Source: Alligator mississippiensis
Lineage: Eukaryota > Chordata > Crocodylia > Alligatoridae
DNA length: 64,000 nucleotides
Assembly (NCBI RefSeq): GCF_030867095.1
Contig: NC_081824.1
Location: 169,950,933 to 170,014,932 of the forward strand
Direction of reading: 5' to 3'
Part shown: piece after piece, positions 1 through 14,300 of the stretch
How positions within the stretch are numbered: position 1 is the first letter of the stretch
How the letters are laid out: every line of letters starts with the position of its first letter
Notes under the pieces: model-generated
The model's input: the letters and a program-made list of their open reading frames with translations, nothing else
Databases searched by the model: none
Told to the model about the DNA's origin: nothing
Position numbers and translations under genes: made by a program

Positions 1-307
1 AAGAGGTGGGGACAGAACCAGAAGGCACTGGGTTACCTTTGCCACACGGTCCTGGCACCCAACGGGGTTCCTGCCAGCTCCATGTTGCAGGCAGGCAGGG
101 CACCGCCAGCCCAGCCTGAGCAGGGGTGCCGGGGCCTGACAGTGAGGCAGAGCCAGGCGGGTTGGTGGGCAGGGTTGCTTCGACCTAGCAACATGTGGTG
201 CCACCAGAGGCCGGAGCTGGAGCTGCTACCCACCCACAGACTGGACAGAGTCAATTGGTGGGCTAGATACAGCCCCACAAACCATATTTTGCCTACCTCT
301 GGCTTTA

Positions 308-2127
<1,820 letters not shown>

Positions 2128-2144
2128 CTTGCGGACAGCTGCGG

Positions 2145-2154
2145 GCGCATGCGC
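2145..2154. promoter_or_regulatory. NRF1 palindrome
   Basis: Perfect GCGCATGCGC, 18 bp upstream of the AARS2 start codon on the minus strand, so it could lie at or just downstream of the AARS2 transcription start. Confidence 0.7.
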
Positions 2155-2234
2155 GAGCACCGCACTCCCAACAGCCCCTGCCACCGCCGCTCTTCCTAGC
2201 TCGGCCATCCATTGTTCCACCTGGCCGCCCCCCT

Positions 2235-2244
2235 GCGCATGCGC
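2235..2244. promoter_or_regulatory. NRF1 palindrome
   Basis: Second perfect GCGCATGCGC, in context TGCGCATGCGCC, 74 bp upstream of the RNF8 start codon and 81 bp from the first copy. Confidence 0.7.
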
Positions 2245-2317
2245 CGCGGCCCCCAGTCGCGCGGAGGCCCCTCCCCACCTCTCCTAGGGGAGCGATTGGT
2301 CCTGCCTGCGGGGCGGG

Positions 2318-5300
2318 ATGGCGGAGTGTGGTGGCCGGTGCTGGTGTCTGAGGCGCCTCGGCCAGCACGAGCAGTGGCTGCTGCTGCGGGGCGGCGCTGA
2401 GGTGCGCGGGCCAGGGGGGCTTCGACCACCGGGGGAGTGGAGGAGGAAGGGAAGGGAAGGGAAGGGAAGGGAAGGGAAGGGAGGAGTTTTATGTTGATTT
2501 GAGGTAGGCTCGCGCTTGCTGTGTCAGGTAGGTGGGAGAGCCAGCCTTTCGCTCCCCTCCCCACCCCACTCCCGGCTTTGGTAGTCTAAGGCCCCTGGTA
2601 CCTGTTACATTATATTATGTCATTCACCGGTGTGTCGTGCAGCAAATGTTGACCGGCCACATGTGCAAAGTCATGCCATGCTCTGACAGTGACTCTCTGG
2701 CTCTGAAGAGAGCCAACCGCTTATGAAGTTAGTGCTTGGAAATGTGTACCAGCTCTGTCGTCGCCACGTCTATGCACCCGTAATTTGTCACCTGTAATTA
2801 CGCTGCTGGTGGCAGGGGCAGCCCCTCGATTTGAGGATGATTTCTGCTACGACTCATTGATGAGTCTTGAGGTGACCTAAATATAGGGTGCAGTTAACCA
2901 GTTAATTGTGTGATCATTACTTTCCACTTGTGGCCGGTCTAAATTTATTGTTTAGTTAACCAGTTGATTGTGTAATATATGTAATGTGTATATATACCAA
3001 GGGCCTACGGATGCGTCCAGACAAGCGCACGTGTGCGGTTTGTTGTTCCACAGACCCTTCAGCGGCGCCACATACCACATGCACCACACATACAGATGTT
3101 CATAGTACTGCTAATTTGCAGAGGTTTTTTTGAGAACAGGAGATCCCAGTGTCAAAAAAACCCACACCAATAAAAAGTGGAGCAGGGCATGTGGCTGCAG
3201 CGTGCGCCACACAAAAACAGAGCCTGGATGATCAGAACCCTACTCTGGCTGCTGGCTAGGCTCCTCTGCACGTATGGATTGCTGCCACTGAAACCCTGGT
3301 GGCCCCTCCCGAACATCTAAATGTCGCTGCTGTTTGTCCCCGAGGAAATGCATGTGCATGCTCATCTGGACGCATCCTTAGAGTCCAACCCTTGAGCCAT
3401 TGATCTGGCCTGCAGGCAGGAGAAGAGAACTAACTGCCAATATTTGTAAGTTTATTGCAATGCATGGTTTTAGGTCTCATAACTTACCTGGGCTACAAAT
3501 CAAGAAAATCCTTTCTTGAAATCTTAATCAGTGGAAATTTGGATAGGCATGCAGAAGCTCACAGTTTACGATTTGATTTGCTCTTCATACAAAAAGGTTC
3601 TACCGTGTTTGTGCGAAGTAGTTCGCCAATCACGCTTACAAACTCAGCGTGGGCTCTGAAAATTAAGCTGGTTTCTTTCTGCCAGGCTCATCTTCATCAG
3701 CAAAGCTAATTTCCTTAATGTTACTTCTCTGCAGTCTCCACTGAAGGCACCATGGCTTTTCATAGATATAACGGTAGAATTTGCCCTTGCAGTTGAAATT
3801 TAGTTCATTTTCTGATACAGGAGGCAGGCAGGAAACCAGCTGATTCTTCTAGCTGAGGTAACTCTTGAAGTTTAGGAAGAATAGAAACATATGACTTGTC
3901 AGGTACTAAAACATGATTTTGAATGCCCAGGGAGATCTCTTGGGCAAGGGAGTATTGTACATGGTTAAATTTCTGGTGTTAATGGCAGCAGTGGCTAGTA
4001 GGTACTTGTAGTACAGCAGCAAAGAAAATGCAATCTAAAAATTTAAAGAGCAAAGCTGAATAAATTCCCGATTCTACCTGAAGCGTAATCTCTCAGGTAA
4101 GAGGCCCTACAGCAGTGGGTCTCAGCTTTTTTAGACTCAAGGCACTCCTGGATAGTCTTGAGGCACCCCTCCGAAGATGCCAGCTCTTGATCTTCACTCC
4201 TTTTTTGACTACAGAAAAATAATAGTTCTGTTGCAAAGAGCTCAGAAAGACCGCAACTAAAGATTTCTGTTTGAAATCTCTGGGTTTATTTTGTGAATCA
4301 TGTTTGCATACCTAACAGTGCTAACATAGTGTGGCATCCTGTGGCACCCTTGAAAGGATCTCAAGCCACTCCAGGGTGCTGTGGCACCCTGCTTGAGAAT
4401 CACTGCCTTAGAGGAAGGAGGAGCTTAGAACAGGGGTGGGCAATTATTTCGGGCAGAGGGCCATTTACTGAGTTTTGGCAAGTCATTGAGGGCCACATGA
4501 CAGGCAGCCGGGGCAGATAAATATTCATTTTCTAAATTTTTTAGGCGCCACGCAGGCCAGATAAAATGGCCTGGTGGGCCGCACGCGGCCCACGCACTGT
4601 ATTTTGCCCACCCCTCGCTTAGAAGCTACGTGGTTATCTGGAAGCCTCTGAAGCCTTTGTTCTTCTTTATTTTTATGGTCATTGTCTTCAGTATCAGAGG
4701 CGGCAAATTGTTTCTTTTTTCCCCAAAAGGCCCAAATACTTCCACTTTTCAAAGGCTTCCATTTACTGTTGGCACTTAACTTTATCAACATGTTACCTTT
4801 CTTGTGTTTAAATTTATAAATAGTAATCTTTTTGTTAAGGTCAGTTTACTGCTTTAATTTCCACTGTGCAAAACAAATTCAGTGACCATTTTCCTTGTAT
4901 TTAAGATCAAAGCATATAGAGCACCCATTCTCAATTATTGGTAATGTCTGTTGTTAAACTTCTTATTTTTAGGTAACTATCGGTCGAGGACTTGGTCTCA
5001 CCTACCAGCTAGTATCAAAAATCTGCCCGCTGATGATCTCTCGCAACCACTGTGTTTTCAAGCAGAATGAAGAAGGCCAGTGGACAGTCAAAGACAACAA
5101 GGTTAGGGTTACTATATTTCCAGGATCAAAAAAGAGAGCATCCCTCTGCAGGGGGGGGGAGGCTGCACGGGTAGCCAGCAGGGGTGTGGGGAGAACAGGG
5201 GGAGAGGTATATGATTGAGGGGGAGGGTAGTGATATGCCTGTGCCCTGCCTCTGCCCCTCCCTCCTAAGCCCCTGCTCTCTCAGCACTGCCTGTGTTCCT

Positions 5301-8300
5301 CACTTCTGACCCAAAGCCCCCTGCCCCCCAGCGCTGCCAGTGCCCCTCACTCCTGATCTGTAGCCCTTTGCCCCCCAGCACTGCTGGTGCCCCTTATTCC
5401 CAACCCAGAAACCCCTGTTCCTGTAGCCCTGGTGCCCACGTAGCTCCTGCGCACATGGACAGAGAGAGAGATGGACAGACAGACTCTTGCCTGGGCCCTG
5501 CGTGCAGAACACATGATCTCCGACCACCAATCACCTTGTGAGCTGTTCCCAGCCCCAAGCATCCAAGCTGCTTGTATCTGGAAGAAGCGGAGGCAAAGCA
5601 AAAACGTAGACATTTGCTCACATGTTAAAAACCTGCCCAGACACAAGGACTGGGGGACAAAAAAAGCAGGTGTGTCTGGGAAAATCTGGACATATGGTAA
5701 CCCTGAACAAGGTATAGTGATTGAATGGAGTCTTAATTGTAGAGCGGGATTGAAGATAATGTTCATTTTGGGCTGAGTAGTTGCCTGACTTCAAGTAATC
5801 TCAAACCATGTAATAGAAGCCGTGGGACCTTGTGTTCCTTTAACATAGACTTACCTGAGCTCTAGGAGACTGAGTTTGAGTTGGGCTTATTCACATCTGT
5901 ATTCAAGGGTTAGTTTTTCTGTGTAGCTGCTTGTCTTTGACAGAACATTTTGAGACTCCTGGATAGTGAAGTGGAGCGCTGGTCCTCTGAATGGTCTAAA
6001 ATAGCTTAGTTTAATGAATTAAGGAATAACTGAAGCTTGGAAAATGCTATTGTAGTGTTAAACAAACTGCTTCTGCTTTTTGTACTAGTCCAATAATTTT
6101 AGTCTTAATAAATTAAAATCAAGATGATCTCCTGATTGCAAACTGGCTTGTGAGGTGCATGCTTCTGATTTCCTAGAGAACATGTGGCATTGCATGGTAA
6201 GCATGGAATGGGTTACTTGGAGAGGCGGTGGAATCTCTGTTACTAGATATTTTTAAAGGCAGGTTTGAAGAGCATTTTGTTCAGGATGGTTTAGATCAGT
6301 GCTGCTCAACCTTTTTGTGCAGCAGGCTGGATGGACAGTGTCTGGCATCTGGGGCAGGTGTAGCATGGCCCCATCCAGCTGCATGGAGGGGTGCAAGGAT
6401 CCAGCCGTGCAGGGGACAGCCCCAACATGGTGGGTGGGGGAGTGGTGGTGTATGGGGGGGTATGACCCAGCCCTAATTCAGCCCCAGGGGAGGAGGGGGC
6501 ATGGCCCAGCCCCAACTTGGCTGGGTGGGAGGGAAGGGGGCATGGCCCAGCCCTGCAAGGGGTGGCAGGGGCAAGGCCTTGGACCCACTTTGGCTGGGCA
6601 GAGGAGGAAGAGGCTGTGGCTCATACTGGGGCGGGGGGGGAATGGGTTGGTCCTAAGCCAAGTGCACAGAGGAAAGAGGACCTTAGCCCTAATCTGGGCA
6701 TGTTGGTGCAGGAGAGGAGGGTCATGGCTGGTCTGTGGTCCACTGTGTGGGGCTTGTGATTTTGGTAGCAGGGAGGGTTGGTAGTATTAGCTGCCACTGG
6801 TCTCCCAGCACTGAGTTTCCCAACCCATGGGTAGCCCCACAGGCCAGATTCCAAGGCTGTGCTGGCTGCATTTGGCCCATTGACTGGAGGCTGAGCATCC
6901 TTGGTTTAGGCAAGGTGATCCTGCTTTGATAGTCATTTCTGTTTTGCATTAGTTCTTTTTCTGTCTTCTCTCTTATTGCTAAAATTAATTTTATTCCTAA
7001 CAGTTGTGCAGGAAGCTATTGCTGATTGCCTGAGCTAAATTTGTATGCTAAAATAGGATACTGACTTGGTTTAAGACACTGCAGAGCTGCTGAGAGAGAG
7101 AACTTGTTTTTCCTATTTTTTCCCGCAAAAGCACCATGTAATTGTTTGCTGCAATCAAAAAATAACTTGTAGAGGAAATTACATAAATGTATGTTGAAAT
7201 TTTGCTAATACCTCTGTTTTCAGAGTCTAAATGGTGTTTGGCTGAACAAGGAACGCCTTGATCCATTAAAGGCCTATCCTATAGTTGAAGGAGACCATAT
7301 CCAGCTAGGAGTGCCTCTGGAAAGCAAAGAAGCTGCTGAATATGAGTATGAAGTGATCAGGGAAGAATGGGAGAAAATTAGTCCATTTCTAGCTCCTAGA
7401 AACGACCAGGTGATGGGGAAATCTAAAAGCACGAGAACAAAACGTAAATTTAGCTTGGAAGAATCTGAGGCATTGGGAGCAGAAGGCCCTTCAAATTCCA
7501 GATCCAAGAGAGACAAAGTGCATAGTGAACCTTTAATTAAACCTTGGGAGATGGCAGAATTGGCCAAACAACCTACAGAAAACATGGATCTCAAGCTACC
7601 TTCTCCTGGAACAAGTGAGGAGGAGGAGAAAGCTCCAGTGTATTGTGGTCCTTTGCAGCCAGAGAAAGCACTATCCCTTGGCCATAGGGACCAGAAAGCA
7701 CCTAGTCTTGCACAATCTTGGACTAGTTTGGAAATGCTGAAGAAAACCCTGGTAGATATAATGAAGTTGAAAGTCAAGGTGCAGGAGAAGCAGACAGCAG
7801 TCTTAAGTATGAAGCAGAAGAGCAGGAAGAGTGCCCGGAAGGAGATCATGGTGATGGAAAAAGAGCTGCAGGAGTTACAAGAGCAGTTATGCACTGAACA
7901 GGAGCAGCATCAGCAGAGGGTGGAGCAGCTGGAGAAGATGTTCTGTGGAGAACAAGAGCAGGAGGTACAGCAGGAGCTATTTGTTCTGTGTTTGTATGAT
8001 GCCAAGCATAGGAGTGGCCAGCCTGTGGTATACATGTCATAAGTGATGTGAGCAGCCTGTGTGCGTGGCATGCAGTAGATGGTGGAGGAGGCAGGCAGCA
8101 CGGTGACAGCAGGAAGCAGCAGGTTGGGCACAGGAACGGGATGAGAGTGGCACTCAGGGAGGGCACAGGGCTTAATTTGTGGCATACCTTGCCAAAAAGG
8201 TTGGCTACCACTGACTAAACAGACTGGGATCCGTGTCCATAACAAGGGCTCCTACTACTGCAGTTTTTAGAATAGGAATGTTATATAGTACCTGTTTCAT

Positions 8301-11300
8301 CACTTTCAGACACATAGCTGTTGAGTGGGTAATAGCAGGAAGGATTGGACTAGGCATGAGGTAAGGAATGGTGTAAAAAGCTCTTCACTTCTAAGGCAAG
8401 TTCAGAATTAGTTATTGCCACCTGAAGGATTAATGGTCTGTATGAAATGAATTTTAGACTCTGTCAGGTCCTTTATTTTGGTAGAGAGGTCAAGGATTGA
8501 ATGAGTCATCAAGACTGGACTCTGTCCACCTCTAGATATAGGTTTCCAGGTCAAGGTTGAGTCGCATGGAAAGCCCTTTCCTGTTCCAGCAAAAGAACCA
8601 ATGGGTACCGCTGCTTAGAATATATTGATCTATGTTTCCTGAGTAGGTAGAGGAAGGTGGATTAACCTGGAAATAGGGTTTTCTAAAACAGTGCCCAATG
8701 CAGGGTGGATAAAAATCAGTGGTTTAAAATAAAAAAATTGGATTTTTAATTTTTTCTTGTTTTAATATGCTTAAAAAAAATAAACCGATATAAAATAGTT
8801 TTAATTTAAGATATGTTAGAGCTCAAAGATATCATCATTGACTAGGGATTATATCTTCTAATTATATATTATTGAGACAATATATTCATGTGACCTTTTT
8901 AGAAGAGTTTTATAAATAGATCACAACAGGCCATGGACTATATTAGGGGCCCAATTCTATGGGGTTCCCAGAGGCTTCTCTATAGATTAGTAAAGTTTAA
9001 AGAAAACCACTGTACCCAATGGGTCTCAGTGCTCAGTCTAGAAGATTCCATTAAGCGTCTCTGTGATGCTTAGTTTTAGTTCTCAGACTGTGGATTTGTG
9101 TCTCCAGAGATAACATCCTTGGGTGTTTATAGACGTGCTCTGGGAGGTAAGGGGGGATGCTTTAATTAGAGAGCCATGCTAATTAAAAGCTCCTGAGTGT
9201 CATGTGCATCAGCATTCCTGCACTGAAAAATGGTGATGGGGTGCTTTGAACTAAAGCTCATTAAACAAGCTTTAGTTTGAAGTGCCCTGCCACTGTTTTT
9301 CAGTATGGGGATGATGATACACATGATGCTGGAGGCTGCTGGAGCACGTTAATTTCTGCACTTCAGCAGACTCGATTAATTGAGTCTGCTTGAATGCACT
9401 GGATTTACAGTACGTCAGAGCAGCCTTGCTGCATGTCTATAGGAGCCCCTTGTTTACAGCAGTATATGGAGATGAGAGATAACATAATTACCCGCTGATC
9501 AGCCGTCTTGTCTCTCTGCAAGTTTGTGTACACGGAGTCAAACCCTTACCTCTCTTTAAAAGTGCAAAGTTTCAAGGAGTGAAATGAATAAAGGATATCA
9601 AACAACAAGAATGCATTTTTTTGTAGAAAACAAGGATTAAATCAAGGCTTCCTGAACAGTGATTTAAATCGATTTGATTTAAATCCACCCTCAATGATCT
9701 TGAAGTAAGTTAGGCCAGTATCTATTAAAATTTGACCATCAACTGGCTGTTAGAATAAACTCTAGTAAACAGGGACACGTCTTTGAGCTTTTTCATAAGT
9801 ACATTTAAAAGTCAGAGAGAATCCAAATGAACGTGGAGGAGCTGGCCTACTTGATAGTCTACTGCAAATTGAGATGCTTTTGGTCTGCAGTGTAGAATGT
9901 GTATTCTAGGCTGCAGACAGAAATGCAGCTCCCAGCTGTAACTCAGAATAATTTCTGCAAAGTGTTCAGAGTTACAGCGTTACCCCAGACCAAACAGAAG
10001 TTCACTGTTCAGAAGTTCACAAGCTCCCAGGGGAATCTTGCAGCCAGTGCCCATAGCAACGGCCAGACTGTTTGCCAGTTCTCACTGTTTTCAGAATGGG
10101 AGCAGATAAAGGCAGTGAAGGGACCTTATTCTTGGGACTCCCTAGTTGCTGCTGAAGAGTGGGGTGGATGAACTGGAGCCTCCCCACCTGGGGCGGGCTG
10201 AAAACGCCCCCAGACTGAACCCTCACCACCCCCTTTCCTTCCTCCTATTCTAAAAATAGTGACAGGCTGGAAGCTCTGTAGACATGAGTTACAAAAGATG
10301 GTACATGTTGTAACCTCTCTATCTGAACCCCATGCAATAAGGGGTCAGATTTTCACCCAGTTGGCCATTTTTTAAGCTGTTTGCAGCTGTGCTGTTTGGT
10401 CACAGCTATAAACTACTTTTTTGTGGTCATATCAGGCAAAAATGTTTACTTGTATCTGCACCTCTTGAAACCTTGCATATGAAAGGGGAACCACCTTCTC
10501 TGCCAGTGCTGGAGGGAAAATACACAGCAGCAGCTAAGGTGAGTAAGAGTAGTGGTGTTGGTTGTGAATGAAAGTACAACCTGAACAGTGAATATAAGTT
10601 AATTCCATTAGATTTTTTTCCAGTTGGAGCTAAAAACCTTTCCCCACGCAGAACCTATTGCCGCTCTTTTGTTGATTCTTTGAACATTTCAGCCTATTCT
10701 GAGTAAAATAATTTGGAGATGTACAAGTATTGATATTTTGAGAGAGTGAAAATGCCTCTGTAGCTAGCTGTGATCTGATTAGAATTTAGGAAACACTAAA
10801 AGTGAAATATATTTTGCCGTCTGCTGCACACCGGGAAGGCTGTCTTACTGTATCCTTTTTTAATGTGTAAAGCTTGTCCCTTTCATTTTACCCATCCTAA
10901 TCCCTCCAGTTTATTTTTGATTATTTGCTTCTTACCTGTCCTCCAACAAAAATCTTATGTTGCAGTTTCTTTTTCCAGGGAGTAAAACAGGAACAAGGGG
11001 ATGAGAGTCTGAAGGAGCAACTAGCTCAAGTCTTGCAGGAGGTAAATTTGTTCAGTTGTGTAATCCAGAGCTATCTTAACTTTGCTGTCTATTCTATTGT
11101 CTTGCAAGAAACCTGAGGACTGTATCTGATTTCACAGCTCATAGTAGGGATAGGTCCCATGTGTCATGATAATTGGCAAATGCAGCAATGATGTGAAAAG
11201 ACCCAAAAGGCACCTAAAGTCCAACACATACTAAAAGCAAGACTGAAGGAAGGAGAGGATTAGAGCAAGTCAGTTTCTGAATGTCCAAAGCTTTTGTTTT

Positions 11301-14300
11301 CAGCTGCTTCTGCACTTCTATGAAGTATCTGTTTCTCTTCTGCTATTTCCCAAGGCCATGTGATTTGAAGGTGGGTGGTAGGGAACTGTTTGGGTCCAAG
11401 TGTAAGGGACTTCAGAATGCATAGAATCATAGAAAAGTAGGGCTAGAAGGGACCTCCAGTGATCATCTAGTTCAGCCCCTTGCCAGAGGCAGGTTCATCC
11501 CTATCCAAACCATACTATACAAATTCATTTTACCAAGCAGTTCCCTCATTCAGTCCAACAAATGCATGCTATATTAAAGTCTTGGGATCCTGAGTATCCA
11601 GCTCTTTAGCAAGTGGCTAAAGATGAGAGTGAGGCTACAGAAAATTTTGGGGTAGGTACAGCCCCCTGCCTCCTCCCAGCGCTGCCGCCTGCCCAGAGTG
11701 CAGCCCTGCCCTGCCAGAAAGAGTCTGCCCCTCACAGATCCAGGGGCACATGCCCCCCTGCCCTCCCAGATGAGTGGCGGGAGCAGCTGCAGGACCCCAC
11801 TTCCCCTTCTCCCCCATGCCTCCCGGACGAGCTGTGGCTCCGTCCTGCGCCTGCCCCATTCTGGCTGGGCAGCAGTTGCCCCAGCCCCACTTCTCCCTCA
11901 CCGTGGGGGCCTTGGTCTGCCTCCTCCACGCCCCTTCCCTCCCCTTCCACCACAATAGGCTTACCAGTTGCATGCAGCTCTCCAAGCTGCTGGGCTGTGC
12001 TTGCCACCTACAGGCTGTGCTGTGGCGGTGCGCGTGTACAGGCCACTTATAGGCCATATCAGGCCGATTTCTGATGCAGACAATTTTCTTTATATCAGTG
12101 CCAATCTGACATCAGACCGATGTATCAGTGCACCTCTAAAATAAGCTATTATGCATTAATTAGTACTGCCTAATGCACATTTAATTTAATACTTCACATT
12201 GGAGGTACTAAATTTAATGAGCATTAGAAAAGATGCATTAATGCACATGTTGATGTGCCCACAGTTTTCATTTGGCTCTTAATTCTGCTTTACTTAGCAT
12301 AAAGAAATATAGTGGTGTAGCCACAGTTCATGCAGCTGGGCAGACTCAGTAATGGTCCTAGTATAAGAATGGAAAATCTTCTGGGGTTTTAGGTTTATTG
12401 CTTTATGTGGCGGGACTTTCCTACCTGTGTATTTTGCCTTTAAATACCAAAATAATGTGAACAGGACTGTGCTTCTGTATCCAGTGGTCCCTGTCCTTGA
12501 ATGTAGGCAGGCAACTCTATCAGCCCTAGAAAGGAGTCTAGAATTTTTAGGCTCAGAACACAACTAGGCTCAGATACAGATTTAAAAAAAAAAAAGGGAA
12601 TTGCAGGCTTAATGTGATTACCCTCAGGGAGAGACCCTGGAATTTCTGTTAGGATTTACTTGCTGAAGTCTTGTTGGTGAGCGTTAATTGCTGGTGGGTG
12701 GTGCACAACTAGGATAAGATTCACCCACCAGAAGTCAGAAAGGTGACTTGTTAAATTAGAGGTATTCTGACTTGTTAAATTAGATGCCTACTGTCAGCCT
12801 CGTGCATCAGTATTACACTTAAGATTTCTTTTTAATTGCATGAACCTGTTTTATGCTTAAGGCCTTCCAGGTTGGGCATTATTGCAATTTGCATCTTACC
12901 CCCTCAGAGACTGATCTTGCTGATTTCTTATCTAATGAGGTAACTGACAGGCAAAATGAGTGAGCTGAGCTGGCTGATAAGGAGCAGGTATGTTTCATTG
13001 ATGCTAGTTATAACAAGAAACTCTTTGTGTTTCTTCTATTTTCACAGCATCGCGCTTTGATGGAAGAGCTGAGCCGCAGCAAAAAGGACTTTGAAGAGAA
13101 AATTCAAGCCAAGAATAAAGAGTTGGAAGAGACCAAGGTACTGAACAGAGAATCTGATTTCTGTTTGGTTTGTTAGTGCAACCTCATATGCTGCATTTGG
13201 AAAAAACTGATTGTTCAGTATTATGACTAGACAGCAGAGGCAAGGTGTCTTGGCCAAAGATCCTGTTATGGGGTGTCTCTGAATAGGCATGAGCTGAAGT
13301 TGCTAGGGCACAGAGAGAACACAGATGGATGTTGCAAATGCCTTGTTGAACCTCCAACCCGGAACATCTGAGTTTGAAATCCAGAGTGTTTAACTTCCTG
13401 TTAAAGTTCATATAGCTAAAACTGCTATGTAATCCGTGGGAATATTGCATCTGGGGCTCAAAACAGTAAGGAAATGCATAAAGAGAAAAGTCGTATTGCC
13501 TCTTGCACTAAGAATGATATGATAACTGAAGGAAATTGAGGAAACCTTCCACTGTGCTTGCTCTAGATCTTCTCTTATCTTTGGATCTTTGCATCTTTTT
13601 TGGCCTTTTTCTGTAACTTAGAGGTTGTGTTAAATACAGCTTCAGTTGAGGAAATTCCTTCATGTTACTTAATGCTAAATAGTATGCTTACTGCATTTTG
13701 ATGGCAAACAGCCAGTGATATTTCACTCTAAGCTGTCAATCCTCTGGGCAACTGTAGTAGTGCATGGAAACATCTTGAATTCCCAGACTTGTACATATTT
13801 TCTGTGCTCCTGCATTTGAATCCTTTTGGCTGAATGTGCCTGCCACTAGACCAACTTTCTGATCAAGGTTGTCTTGTGCAACGTTCATCCAGGAATCAAT
13901 GTTTGCCTCTGGCTAAAACTCCTAAGTTGTTAACAAGGGCTTGGAAGATGGTCTGGAATGATATGGTGCAGTTTGTAGTTTCTTTAGGCATGTGGGTTTT
14001 GAGTAATTGCTGCTGTTCTTTAATGAAATCACTGTTTTTGCAGCATATAGGATTATTGTCTATATACCTGTGGTTGCTGACTTGAAACCCTGCTCCTTTC
14101 CTTACCTCACATGAAGGAAGGATGCAAACTCAGCATGAGAAAACTGTCAGGTTGTGGGCTGAATCTCTTGCACTGACCACTGTACCATGTTCTCTACCAG
14201 CAAGTGATCTTGTGTGTGTTTTTTACAGGAGGAAAAAGAAAAAGTGAGAGCTCAAAAGGAAGAGGTTTTGAGTCAGATGAATGATGTACTGGAAAATGAG

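Larger units (their letters stand above)
2128..2317. promoter_or_regulatory. bidirectional AARS2/RNF8 promoter
   Basis: Only 190 bp separate the divergent start codons. Visible motifs are two perfect GCGCATGCGC palindromes (NRF1 core) at 2145-2154 and 2235-2244, an inverted CCAAT box (ATTGG, 2295-2299), and a YY1-like AAGATGGCGG spanning the AARS2 start (2120-2131, minus strand). No TATA box is seen. NRF1 is a known regulator of nuclear genes for mitochondrial proteins, which fits AARS2. RNF8 would share that control by position; this is inference. Confidence 0.8.
2402..4972 (+). other. RNF8: RNF8 intron 1
   Basis: Contains the GAAGG microsatellite, a 64-bp-spaced direct repeat near 2891 and 2954 (each with gttaaccagtt-attgtgt), a MITE with the GGATGCGTCCAGA inverted repeat (3001-3388), and two hAT-type MITEs (4113-4405 and 4431-4616). 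About 3390-4110 shows no recognisable element. Confidence 0.8.
5102..7223 (+). other. RNF8: RNF8 intron 2
   Basis: Starts inside the left target duplication of the 602-bp hAT element. It also contains a CR1 fragment (6195-6296 and 6904-6935) split by a 607-bp hAT element. The remaining unique sequence, about 5714-6190 and 6940-7223, shows nothing recognisable. Confidence 0.85.
7965..10978 (+). other. RNF8: RNF8 intron 3
   Basis: Contains a hAT-type MITE (8009-8213) 44 bp past the donor, and a 991-bp inverted-repeat element (8701-9691) with another MITE nested in it (9121-9449). About 9700-10970 shows no recognisable element. The exon 3 reading frame stays open for 76 nt into this intron and stops inside the first MITE. 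Confidence 0.8.
11042..13047 (+). other. RNF8: RNF8 intron 4
   Basis: Contains a minus-strand CR1 3' end (11421-11525), a GC-rich block ending like a DNA transposon (about 11650-12137), and an A-run near 12583. About 12150-13040 is unremarkable. Confidence 0.75.

Noticed and set aside
6299-6784. 161-codon plus-strand open frame
   Set aside because: It lies inside the G-rich hAT-type MITE and is repetitive; no protein family match recognised.
11613-12074. 153-codon Pro/Ser-rich open frame and overlapping minus-strand frames
   Set aside because: GC-rich truncated transposon in RNF8 intron 4; frames open in several phases, as expected from composition.
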